In this document: piece by piece, positions 7,003 to 12,723 of the stretch
Position numbering within the stretch: the first letter of the stretch is position 1
Layout: every line of letters starts with the position of its first letter
Origin: Deferribacteraceae bacterium
GTDB taxonomy: Bacteria > Chrysiogenota > Deferribacteres > Deferribacterales > JAISNW01
Direction: 5' to 3'
Length of the DNA stretch: 12,723 bases
Assembly: GCA_031285415.1 (NCBI GenBank)
Contig: JAITWF010000157.1
Coordinates: 1 to 12,723, forward strand
Position numbers and translations under genes: made by a program
The notes under the pieces: generated by a model
What the model was told of the DNA's origin: nothing
Seen by the model: the letters and a program-made list of their open reading frames with translations, nothing else
The model's database searches: none

Positions 7003-7264
7003 TATTAATCTCAATCAATTCATGCTCTACTCCATCCCCACGTTCAAGCTGTTGAATAGATTCACGCAATCTTGCTTGATTTTTTATACTATAGAATGGA
7101 TCGTCACTACCAATAATTTCAAAAGGTATACGCTGCTCTCGCAACACTGCACGAGCAAACATATTGATCGCTACAGAGGCATTCATCCCTGCATCAGCAC
7201 AAAAAGTATCAAAACGTTTCTTTATATCCTCATCCATGCGCACACTTAAAGTTGCCTGTACCAT
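6995..7264 (-). CDS. relB: RelB/DinJ-family antitoxin
   Basis: An 89-residue antitoxin with an N-terminal ribbon-helix-helix (ATLSVRMDED; helix GMNASVAINMF; then REQRIPFEI), which binds DNA, and an acidic C-terminal tail that would wrap the YoeB toxin. It is first in its operon. GAGGTGA precedes the ATG, and a promoter with an overlapping palindrome lies just upstream, as expected for autorepression. It ends TAA, 8 bases into yoeB. The head resembles that of the hybrid antitoxin at 5485-5745 (shared S-x-A-V/I-N-I/M-F and IPF). The relB-yoeB region looks richer in A+T than the CoA-transferase region, consistent with horizontal arrival. Confidence 0.93.
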   Translation of the reverse strand: MVQATLSVRMDEDIKKRFDTFCADAGMNASVAINMFARAVLREQRIPFEIIGSDDPFYSIKNQARLRESIQQLERGDGVEHELIEINND

Positions 7265-7281
7265 AAAATCACCTCACTACC

Positions 7282-7305
7282 AACACAATGTATATCTATT
7301 GTATT
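7282..7305. promoter_or_regulatory. relB: Palindromic operator of the relB-yoeB module (candidate)
   Basis: ACAAT at 7285-7289 and ATTGT at 7298-7302 form an inverted repeat centred between 7293 and 7294. Extra matches occur at the centre (7292-7295) and at the outer flanks, and three of the twelve pairs do not match. It covers the -10 box of the relB promoter, where a RelB/DinJ dimer or RelB-YoeB complex would block RNA polymerase. The placement is typical of autoregulated toxin-antitoxin operons; binding itself is inferred. Confidence 0.5.
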
Positions 7306-7315
7306 ACCATGTCAA
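7287..7315 (-). promoter_or_regulatory. relB: Promoter of relB-yoeB, -35 box inside the end of queC
   Basis: On the minus strand a perfect TTGACA (7310-7315) lies 17 bases before TACATT (7287-7292; 4 of 6). Initiation near 7280 leaves a short leader with the GAGGTGA site. The queC stop codon TGA (7312-7314) is contained in the TTGACA box, so the promoter partly overlaps the upstream coding sequence. Confidence 0.65.
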
Positions 7316-7980
7316 TGAGTAGTATATTCTATCGGGTCTTTCAACCCTAACTCTTTAAATCCTTTTAATCGCAATCTACAGCTATCGCAAACGCCACAGG
7401 CGGCTGTTTCAGATTGGTAGCAACTCCATGTTAATTCAAAAGGCACATGAAGTTCAAGACCTTTTGCAACGATCTCCGATTTTGTCATAGCTATCAATGG
7501 CGTTTCCACCGTTACTTTACACTCTTTCGATAGAGCTACATCTAATAAATCGTTAAATTTTTTGTAAAATATCTCTGTGCAGTCTGGATATCCGCTGGAA
7601 TCCCCCTCCACTGCGCCGATAAAGATCTTGCTAGCTCCGATCACCTCCGCCCAACTTGTGGCGATACACAAGATATTAGCGTTGCGAAACGGCACATAAG
7701 TGGATGGAAGCACTGATTTATCAACGCCATCCGCCTCTATCGGCATAGTGGAATCGACAAGCGACGAGCCGCCTATCTCCTTTAGATAAGATATATCCAC
7801 CACTAGGCGTTTGTCTAGATTATAATGATCGGCGATACTATGGAATGCTGATAGCTCTTTGGCCTCGGTGCGCTGTCCGTAATTTAAATGCAACAGCGCA
7901 ACGTCGTACCCTTGCTCTAAGGCTATCGCTACAGTGACGGAGCTATCCATGCCTCCGCTAAGAACTACAATGGCTTTCAT
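7312..7980 (-). CDS. queC: 7-cyano-7-deazaguanine synthase QueC
   Basis: QueC turns 7-carboxy-7-deazaguanine into preQ0 with ATP and ammonia, a step on the way to queuosine in tRNA (or to 7-deazaguanine DNA marks). The 222-residue protein has the N-type ATP pyrophosphatase loop SGGMDSS (8-14), the YVPFRN and GDSSGYPDC segments, and the C-terminal zinc site made by WSCY and ACGVCDSC. The start ATG overlaps the stop of the upstream phosphatase gene as ATGA, so it is translationally coupled. queD, queE and queF are not in this window. The stop TGA lies inside the next gene's promoter. It appears intact. Confidence 0.97.
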   Translation of the reverse strand: MKAIVVLSGGMDSSVTVAIALEQGYDVALLHLNYGQRTEAKELSAFHSIADHYNLDKRLVVDISYLKEIGGSSLVDSTMPIEADGVDKSVLPSTYVPFRNANILCIATSWAEVIGASKIFIGAVEGDSSGYPDCTEIFYKKFNDLLDVALSKECKVTVETPLIAMTKSEIVAKGLELHVPFELTWSCYQSETAACGVCDSCRLRLKGFKELGLKDPIEYTTH

Positions 7981-8753
7981 ATGTTTACAGATCTAATCTC
8001 TCTTAAATATTCGTTGTGTAGGATACCGTTCGTAGCAAGTAAGAGGCGTGTGCTTAAATCGTGCGAATTGCCATCAATATCGCTAACTTTGCCCCCTGCC
8101 TCCTCCACGATCAGTATCCCTGCTGCCATATCCCACGCCCGAAGCTGTGATTCGTAGTACATATCAAAGCTACCACGTGCGACATAGCATAGATCCATCG
8201 CTGCCGAGCCTGTGCGGCGTATTCCCTGCGAGATCGCAAGCATTCGCCCAAAGATCTTTAGAGCCTCGCCACGAAACTCCCTATCGTAGGGGAACCCTGT
8301 AGCAAAGAGTGCGTCAACTGATCTCTCCGCCTTTGATACAGCGATCCGCTCGCCGTTCATAAAGGCACCCTCGCCCCTCTGCGCATAGTATGTTTCACCC
8401 AAGATCGGGCTGCAAACTACGGCGCAGTACGGCTTTTCATCCACAAACACCCCCACCGATATTGCGGTGAACGGAAATCTGTGGACGAAGCTCGTTGTGC
8501 CATCGATCGGATCGATATAGATCACCTTGCCAGGCAGTATAATTGTATCTTTAGGGGAGCTCTCCTCCCCTATAATTGTAAAATCTGGGAAGGCTTTAGC
8601 AAGCTCTGCTGTTAAAAGCTTCTCTATAGCGATATCGTACTGTGTTACGAGGTCGATCTCACCTTTATGAGTCACCTCTATATCACGGCTGTTGTAATAC
8701 TCTTTAAACCGTTCGCCAGCACTCTCTACTATAGGCAGTAATCTTTTTATCAT
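7977..8753 (-). CDS. Inositol monophosphatase-family phosphatase
   Basis: A 258-residue Mg2+-dependent phosphomonoesterase of the IMPase/SuhB superfamily. The metal-site motifs are complete: GEES (62-65), DPIDGTT (81-87) and AWDMAAG with D208. Substrates in this family include myo-inositol 1-phosphate, fructose 1,6-bisphosphate and PAP, and the sequence alone does not decide; family members often show fructose-bisphosphatase activity. I start it at the ATG at 8753 because this overlaps the CoA-transferase stop as ATGA; an in-frame TTG two codons upstream (8759) is possible but less likely. It is coupled at both ends to its neighbours. The length is normal. Confidence 0.93.
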   Translation of the reverse strand: MIKRLLPIVESAGERFKEYYNSRDIEVTHKGEIDLVTQYDIAIEKLLTAELAKAFPDFTIIGEESSPKDTIILPGKVIYIDPIDGTTSFVHRFPFTAISVGVFVDEKPYCAVVCSPILGETYYAQRGEGAFMNGERIAVSKAERSVDALFATGFPYDREFRGEALKIFGRMLAISQGIRRTGSAAMDLCYVARGSFDMYYESQLRAWDMAAGILIVEEAGGKVSDIDGNSHDLSTRLLLATNGILHNEYLREIRSVNI

Positions 8754-10306
8754 TTCCAAAATCTCATTGTGCCCTTCTCTGCAAGGCTAATGTGCATCTT
8801 GTAGACCTCTGAGAGGATATGCGGCTCGTGCGCCATCCCTGTCATCTTCTCCGCACGCTCGAGGTACTCCATCAGATACCCTCTATACTCTGGGTGAGCG
8901 CACTTATTGATAATCTCTCTAGCTCTCTCTTTTGGAGCAAGCCCTCGTAGATCCGCAAGCCCCTGCTCTGTTACAAGTACATCAAGGTCATGCTCGGTAT
9001 GGTCGACGTGAGTTACCTTCGGTACCACACACGATATACCAAACTCATCGGTCTTGCTAGGTCTTGCCGACGGAGAGTGCATTATAGATAGGTAGCCATT
9101 GCGCAGAAAATCGCCCGACCCACCGATCCCATTCAACATATTCGTACCACCCACCAACGTTGAGTTGGCGTGGGCATACATATCAAACTCCACAGGGGTG
9201 TTCATAGCGATAACGCCAAGGCGACGCACTACCTCTGGATGGTTTGAGATCTGCTGTGGACGCAGGATTACACGCTCTTTATAGAAATTGTACTTACTCC
9301 ACCACTGTTCAAATCCCTCCTCCGATAGAGAGAGCGACGAACAGCTGATCGCCTTGCACTTGCCAGAGTCTAAAAATGGCAGGAAGGTATCCTGCAATAC
9401 CTCTGTATATACTGTTAGATCGTCAAATGGCGATGTTGTTAATCCACCTACTACAGCGTTTGCGATAGAGCCAACGCCCGATTGCAACGGTAGCAGATTC
9501 TTTGGAAGTCTGCCAGCCCTCACTTCACTTGCGAAGAACTCCACTATATGATCAGCGATAGCCTGCGATACATCATCTGTACCCCTTAAAGCTCTGCCAG
9601 TGTCCTTCTTGTCAGATTCGATAATAGCGATAATCTTCGATTTATCGGTCGGCACATATGTAGTACCCACCCTTTCATCTGCCCTTGTGATAGGGATAAT
9701 CCTCTTGTGCGGTGGCATGTCAGCCACTAATATATCGTGCATCCCCTCAAACGATGGTAGAGCGGTGTTGATCTCCACAATTATCTTGTCTGCTATGGCA
9801 ATTATCTCTGGCGACGCACCCACAGAGCCTGCAAGCACGATATGCCCATCCTCTGTAATTGCGGAGGCTTCGATAAAGGCATAGTCGAGGCGACCGTTAT
9901 TCTCCTTCGTATAGAAGCCGTAGAGAAGGTCTTGAGCGAATACCGATAGGTGTTTATCCCCCATACGGATCTCGCCCGAGTTGATCCCCTTGCTGATATT
10001 CTTGCCAGTCTGATACGGCCAGCGTTTATCGATCATCTTTAGAGACGCCCAACGATCTTCGCACTCTGCACCCACGGAGGCACCGATGAATAGATTAAAC
10101 TTCCACTTCCCCTGCAAGCCGTTCTGCTCGACGTAATCGGCGATCGCTACAGGCATAATCTTCGGATAGCCCACAGGGGTGAACCCCGACCAGCCGATAT
10201 TCAGCGTGCGTGTGGTGGTCTCCGCAAAGAGTGGCACCAACTTATCTGGTGTTGTTATCTTGGAAAGCAAACTTTTGTCACGGATTCGTTGTTGAAGCTC
10301 ACTCAT
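8750..10306 (-). CDS. Succinyl-CoA:acetate CoA-transferase (acetyl-CoA hydrolase/transferase family)
   Basis: It moves CoA between succinyl-CoA and acetate through a glutamyl-CoA thioester. The reaction feeds acetate into the citric acid cycle or replaces succinyl-CoA synthetase, as in acetate-oxidising anaerobes and Acetobacter. The 518-residue length and conserved blocks match the AarC/Cat1 type: FIGASVGAECEDRWA near residue 74, GSVGASPE, GVGSIANAV (277-285), the probable catalytic Glu302 in YTEVLQD, NGIGGSGDF (392-400) and VTEQGLADLRGL. GGAGG lies 8 bases before the ATG. It heads a coupled set with the phosphatase and queC (ATGA overlaps). I see no clear promoter; the upstream gap is occupied by a large palindrome. 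Acetyl-CoA hydrolase or 4-hydroxybutyrate CoA-transferase activities are less likely alternatives. Confidence 0.93.
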   Translation of the reverse strand: MSELQQRIRDKSLLSKITTPDKLVPLFAETTTRTLNIGWSGFTPVGYPKIMPVAIADYVEQNGLQGKWKFNLFIGASVGAECEDRWASLKMIDKRWPYQTGKNISKGINSGEIRMGDKHLSVFAQDLLYGFYTKENNGRLDYAFIEASAITEDGHIVLAGSVGASPEIIAIADKIIVEINTALPSFEGMHDILVADMPPHKRIIPITRADERVGTTYVPTDKSKIIAIIESDKKDTGRALRGTDDVSQAIADHIVEFFASEVRAGRLPKNLLPLQSGVGSIANAVVGGLTTSPFDDLTVYTEVLQDTFLPFLDSGKCKAISCSSLSLSEEGFEQWWSKYNFYKERVILRPQQISNHPEVVRRLGVIAMNTPVEFDMYAHANSTLVGGTNMLNGIGGSGDFLRNGYLSIMHSPSARPSKTDEFGISCVVPKVTHVDHTEHDLDVLVTEQGLADLRGLAPKERAREIINKCAHPEYRGYLMEYLERAEKMTGMAHEPHILSEVYKMHISLAEKGTMRFWK

Positions 10307-10340
10307 AGTGTTGTCCTCCAGTAGAAAGTGCTTAGATTAG

Positions 10341-10432
10341 ATGCAACGCAAGGCGGCTTTTTAAAACTAAACCGCAGTGTACTTACCGGTACATGAGGAT
10401 TTAGTTTTAAAAAATAACGCAGCGGTGCGCTA
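10341..10432. repeat. Nested palindromic intergenic element
   Basis: A perfect 14-base inverted repeat, TTTTTAAAACTAAA (10358-10371) and TTTAGTTTTAAAAA (10400-10413), encloses a second perfect hairpin, TGTAC (10378-10382) and GTACA (10389-10393), with a TTACCG loop. GC-rich flanks (GCAACGCAAGGCGGC on the left, AACGCAGCGGTGCGC on the right) share an AACGCA core. The element fills most of the 138-base gap between ahbD and the CoA-transferase gene. It could be a dispersed REP-like or MITE-like repeat or a folded leader. It lacks the GC stem plus T-run of a normal terminator. Confidence 0.6.
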
Positions 10433-10444
10433 ATATAAGGACTT

Positions 10445-11509
10445 TTATTTATAGTTCTCTGGTACGTAGTCGCAGTATGGCTCCTCCGCCATATAATCCC
10501 CAGTCACAGCGTACGATCTAGCTCTACAGCCGCCACATACCCCTAAATATCTACATTTGCCGCACTTCCCATCGTACGATTTGAAATCTCGTAGATCTTG
10601 AAAGAGTTTTGAGCTATCCCATATCTCTTTAAGTGGCTGTTCAAACACATTTCCAGCACTAAGTGGAAAGTAGGAACATGGCAGTACATCGCCATCAGAG
10701 TTTACAAAGCAGATCGATTGTGCTGCGATACAGCCCTTGCCGCCGCCTGTACCGAAGGTGAGAGAGCGTCTTTCGGTAGACTTCCCCTCCTCCTTTGACT
10801 GGCTGTGCCATACTCTGTAATATTGCGGCGCACAGGTTGGACGCACAAGGATCTCCTCCTCGTTTCGCTCCATCTCGTAGTGCCACTTGAGGATCTCTTC
10901 GTAATCCTCCTTCGACACTAGCTCCTTCATTATATCCTCGCCCCTGCCAGTCGGCACGATGAGGAACATATACCATGCGTGTGCACCGATCTTTTTAGCG
11001 AGACGGAACGTATCCATTATATATGGCTGATTGCGCTTGGTGAATGAGGAGTTTATAATAAACTTTATGCCATGTTTATTAAACTTTTCAGCGGCGTTCA
11101 TCACTGCCTCGAATGCGCCTTTTTGCCCTCTGAAATCGTCGTGTAGCTCCTTTGTATGCCCATCGAGGCTCAACGAGACCATACGGATACCAGATTCTAG
11201 TATATTTTCGCATACTTTATCGTTAACTAATAGGCCGTTCGTCGCCATAGCCATACGGAACCCTTTAGCAGTACCCATCTTAGCGATATCAAAGAAATCT
11301 TTGCGCAGAAGCGGCTCGCCACCCGATAATACGATAACTGGGGAGGCGAACTCCACAATATCATCCATCAGCTTAGACGCCTTCTCTAACGTAAATTTAC
11401 CCACTGGAGAGGTTATCTCCGATGATGACCTACAGTGTACACAGTTCATATTGCATTGAGAGGTAAGCTCCCACGCCATCCATTTTAAATCCCACTTCTT
11501 ATTTTCCAT
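10445..11509 (-). CDS. ahbD: Radical SAM haem b synthase, AhbD-like
   Basis: AhbD removes two propionate carboxyl groups from Fe-coproporphyrin III to give haem b, the last step of the siroheme-dependent haem pathway. The 354-residue protein opens with MAWELTSQC and the radical SAM cluster C19-x3-C23-x2-C26, then GGEP (63-66). The C-terminal half is cysteine-rich (C226, C260, C267, C278, C316, C319, C325, C328, C346), with CGKCRYLGVCGGCRARSYA and EEPYC typical of AhbD/NirJ-type auxiliary cluster domains. The AWE start and the TGRG block fit AhbD better than AhbC or NirJ, but a related radical SAM decarboxylase cannot be excluded. Start: ATG with GGAGAT upstream and a strong promoter at 11530-11557. 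It is divergent from rpoD. Its product would serve the cbb3 oxidase. Confidence 0.85.
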   Translation of the reverse strand: MENKKWDLKWMAWELTSQCNMNCVHCRSSSEITSPVGKFTLEKASKLMDDIVEFASPVIVLSGGEPLLRKDFFDIAKMGTAKGFRMAMATNGLLVNDKVCENILESGIRMVSLSLDGHTKELHDDFRGQKGAFEAVMNAAEKFNKHGIKFIINSSFTKRNQPYIMDTFRLAKKIGAHAWYMFLIVPTGRGEDIMKELVSKEDYEEILKWHYEMERNEEEILVRPTCAPQYYRVWHSQSKEEGKSTERRSLTFGTGGGKGCIAAQSICFVNSDGDVLPCSYFPLSAGNVFEQPLKEIWDSSKLFQDLRDFKSYDGKCGKCRYLGVCGGCRARSYAVTGDYMAEEPYCDYVPENYK

Positions 11510-11529
11510 TACCTATCTCCTAGCCCGAT

Positions 11530-11557
11530 ATTATACATATTATTGCGGTACTGACAA
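11530..11557 (-). promoter_or_regulatory. ahbD: Sigma-70-type promoter of ahbD
   Basis: On the minus strand TTGTCA (11552-11557; 5 of 6) and a perfect TATAAT (11530-11535) are 16 bases apart. Initiation near 11523 gives a leader of about 14 bases containing GGAGAT. No clear operator palindrome is seen at the site. Confidence 0.75.
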
Positions 11558-11571
11558 GGGTAAAAATTATT

Positions 11572-11601
11572 TTGAACTATTCTGATTGCAGTCTGTCTAC
11601 T
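11572..11601 (+). promoter_or_regulatory. rpoD: Weak candidate promoter of rpoD
   Basis: TTGAAC (11572-11577; 4 of 6) and TCTACT (11596-11601; 4 of 6) are 18 bases apart, with initiation expected near 11608 and a leader of about 14 bases. Matches are poor. Other weak placements exist in this 112-base divergent gap, so this is only the best I can see. Confidence 0.25.
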
Positions 11602-11621
11602 ATTACATAAAGGGGTGCTGT

Positions 11622-12566
11622 ATGAAAGAGAACGTACTATCCCAAGAAAACGAAGTGGCTTTTATACCACCGATGGAGATCGACAGAGAGGAGTTTGACT
11701 CTCTTGAACTAGAAGATACAGAAGAAGAGATTATATATGAACCAGTGATCGTTAGCGAATCCTCCCTATCGTACTATATGAAGAGGATCGCAAACACCAC
11801 CCCCCTCACAAAGCAGGAGGAGCAGGAGCTGGGACGTAGGATAGCAAGCGGCGACCAAGAGGCATTTGATCAGCTTGTATCCGCTAACCTGAAATTTGTG
11901 ATAACTGTAGCATATAAGTTTAGAAACTCTGGATTGCCGCTATCAGATATCATTAACCAGGGCAACTTAGGACTTCTAGAGGCAGCAAAACGGTACGACC
12001 CTACCAGAGGCGTGAAGTTCATATCGTATGCAGTTTGGTGGATACGGCAGTATATCGTGCAGGGAATTGCAGAGCAGTCTGGCACAGTGAGGCTACCGAT
12101 AAAGCAGGCTGGAAACCTCTTCAAGATTAACGCTGCGAAAGAGAAGCTAAACCACGAGTATGGGCATGAACCCTCTACCGAGGAGCTTGCCAGCTATCTC
12201 AATATGAAGAGCGAAGATGTAATAGACATTGTGCGAGTGTCAAAGCAGTCGCTGTCGCTTGAATCACCGCTGAAAGATGGCGAAGATAGAACTTTTTTAG
12301 ATTTTCTTGATTCTGGAAAAGAAAGCATTGAAGAAACTCTAATAAAGGATAACTTAAAGAGTGTACTCACCGAACTTGTTGCCGAGCTGGATCCACGAGA
12401 GATAGATATTATAAGTCTGCGGTTTGGGCTGGATGATGACGAAGCACTTACCCTAGACGAGGTCGGCAAACGATTTGGCGTTAGCCGAGAGAGGGTCAGA
12501 CAGCTGGAGTCCAGAGCGTTGGATAAACTCCGCAAGAAGGCGATACGAAAAGGATTGACAAACTAG
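11622..12566 (+). CDS. rpoD: Short primary-type RNA polymerase sigma factor (RpoD/SigA group)
   Basis: A 314-residue sigma-70 protein that directs RNA polymerase to promoters. It has an acidic N-terminal stretch (about 19-42), region 1.2 (SLSYYMKRIANTTPLTKQEE, 48-67), region 2 with LKFVITVAYKF and DIINQGNLGLLEAAKRYD, region 2.4 RGVKFISYAVWWIRQ (129-143), region 3, and the region 4.2 helix-turn-helix LDEVGKRFGVSRERVRQLESRAL (about 278-300). It lacks the large non-conserved insert of proteobacterial RpoD, resembling the short Bacteroidetes-style factor; an RpoS-like or alternative sigma is the other reading. The start is the ATG after AGGGG (11611-11615); an in-frame TTG at 11586 has no support. 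The stop is TAG followed at once by TAA. Confidence 0.9.
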   Translation: MKENVLSQENEVAFIPPMEIDREEFDSLELEDTEEEIIYEPVIVSESSLSYYMKRIANTTPLTKQEEQELGRRIASGDQEAFDQLVSANLKFVITVAYKFRNSGLPLSDIINQGNLGLLEAAKRYDPTRGVKFISYAVWWIRQYIVQGIAEQSGTVRLPIKQAGNLFKINAAKEKLNHEYGHEPSTEELASYLNMKSEDVIDIVRVSKQSLSLESPLKDGEDRTFLDFLDSGKESIEETLIKDNLKSVLTELVAELDPREIDIISLRFGLDDDEALTLDEVGKRFGVSRERVRQLESRALDKLRKKAIRKGLTN

Positions 12567-12581
12567 TAACTCAACATAAAT

Positions 12582-12608
12582 TTATGACGTGAAGCTCTTT
12601 TGTTTCAT
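12582..12608 (-). other. Eight-codon mini-ORF behind a perfect ribosome site
   Basis: On the minus strand AGGAGG (12616-12621) lies 7 bases before an ATG opening MKQKSFTS, then TAA. The hairpin at 12631-12672 lies directly upstream on that strand. No gene follows on the minus strand: the next sequence is the antisense of rpoD. It may be chance, a peptide, or the remnant start of a lost gene. Confidence 0.2.
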
Positions 12609-12630
12609 TGCATAACCTCCTAAGAAAAAG

Positions 12631-12678
12631 CTAATTCCCCTATGTAGTTTACCCCACTGCATAGGGGATTAGTTTTTT
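12631..12678 (+). terminator. Rho-independent terminator of rpoD (possibly bidirectional)
   Basis: CTAATTCCCCTATG (12631-12644) pairs with CATAGGGGATTAG (12660-12672) in 13 pairs with one bulged T and a 15-base loop, followed by six T (12673-12678). On the opposite strand the same stem is followed by CTTTTTC, so it may also stop leftward transcripts. It lies 64 bases past the rpoD stop. Confidence 0.85.
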
Positions 12679-12687
12679 ATAATCACT

Positions 12688-12717
12688 GGAAGGGGCGAAC
12701 CTTGGTTTCCCCTTTCC
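12688..12717. repeat. Long near-perfect palindrome at the right edge
   Basis: GGAAGGGGCGAACC (12688-12701) faces GGTTTCCCCTTTCC (12704-12717) across two bases: 14 pairs with one C-C mismatch and two G-T wobbles. Its AGGGGCGA core is shared with the palindrome at 860-889, which suggests copies of one dispersed element. The sequence continues beyond the window, so its full length is unknown. Confidence 0.55.
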
Positions 12718-12723
12718 ACCTTC

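Noticed and set aside
7022..7249. 75-codon plus-strand frame over relB
   Set aside because: Antisense shadow of a recognisable antitoxin gene.
10358..10413. AT-rich inverted repeat as a rho-independent terminator for ahbD
   Set aside because: The stem is almost all A-T, the loop is long and structured, and the distal T-run is inside the stem rather than after it.
10695..10976. 93-codon minus-strand frame inside ahbD
   Set aside because: Alternative frame of the radical SAM gene with no recognisable motif.
11586..11621. In-frame TTG extension of the sigma factor
   Set aside because: It would add 12 residues through the likely promoter and leader; the ATG at 11622 has AGGGG at a proper distance.

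Overview
The window reads as a gene-dense piece of a bacterial chromosome of moderate G+C. It comes from a respiring, probably micro-aerobic or facultatively anaerobic bacterium of Gram-negative type. Markers are a cbb3-type cytochrome oxidase, an AhbD-like radical SAM enzyme of the siroheme-dependent (alternative) haem pathway, a succinyl-CoA:acetate CoA-transferase, an ATP-type phosphofructokinase and a short primary-type sigma factor. Together these lean towards Deferribacterota or a 'deltaproteobacterial' group. That placement is an inference of low confidence, and no rRNA is present to anchor it. I see no prophage, insertion sequence, CRISPR array or tRNA.

Layout, left to right. Bases 1-843 (minus): the first 281 codons of ccoN, cut by the window edge. 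Bases 844-944: two different small palindromic repeats. Bases 945-5047 (minus): a compact unit yqeY-cvpA-mutS2-dagK, driven by a clear promoter at 5068-5095. Its genes overlap or nearly touch, and cvpA is split by an in-frame TAG. Bases 5102-7264 (minus): pfkA sandwiched between two toxin-antitoxin modules, RelB/DinJ-YoeB upstream and a hybrid antitoxin with a PIN (VapC) toxin downstream, with gaps of 21 and 15 bases. Bases 7312-10306 (minus): CoA-transferase, inositol-monophosphatase-family phosphatase and queC, coupled by two ATGA overlaps. Bases 10307-10444: a nested palindrome. Bases 10445-11509 (minus): ahbD, divergent from rpoD (11622-12566, plus). rpoD is followed by a rho-independent terminator and another palindrome at the right edge.

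How the genes fit together. The CoA-transferase and pfkA point to central carbon metabolism with acetate. AhbD would supply haem b, which the cbb3 oxidase needs. yqeY, cvpA, mutS2 and dagK are housekeeping genes. The sigma factor is the likely reader of the TTGACA/TATAAT-like promoters seen at 5068-5095, 7287-7315 and 11530-11557.

The points most worth a second look are: the amber codon inside an otherwise intact cvpA, in a region where TAG is almost unused as a stop; the hybrid antitoxin with a DinJ-like head and a tail of the kind found with PIN toxins; the metabolic gene enclosed by two addiction modules; a MutS2 whose Smr domain has Val in place of the usual Asp in its first motif; and several intergenic palindromes that look like dispersed repeats. 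I did not find a convincing wholly new multi-gene system.
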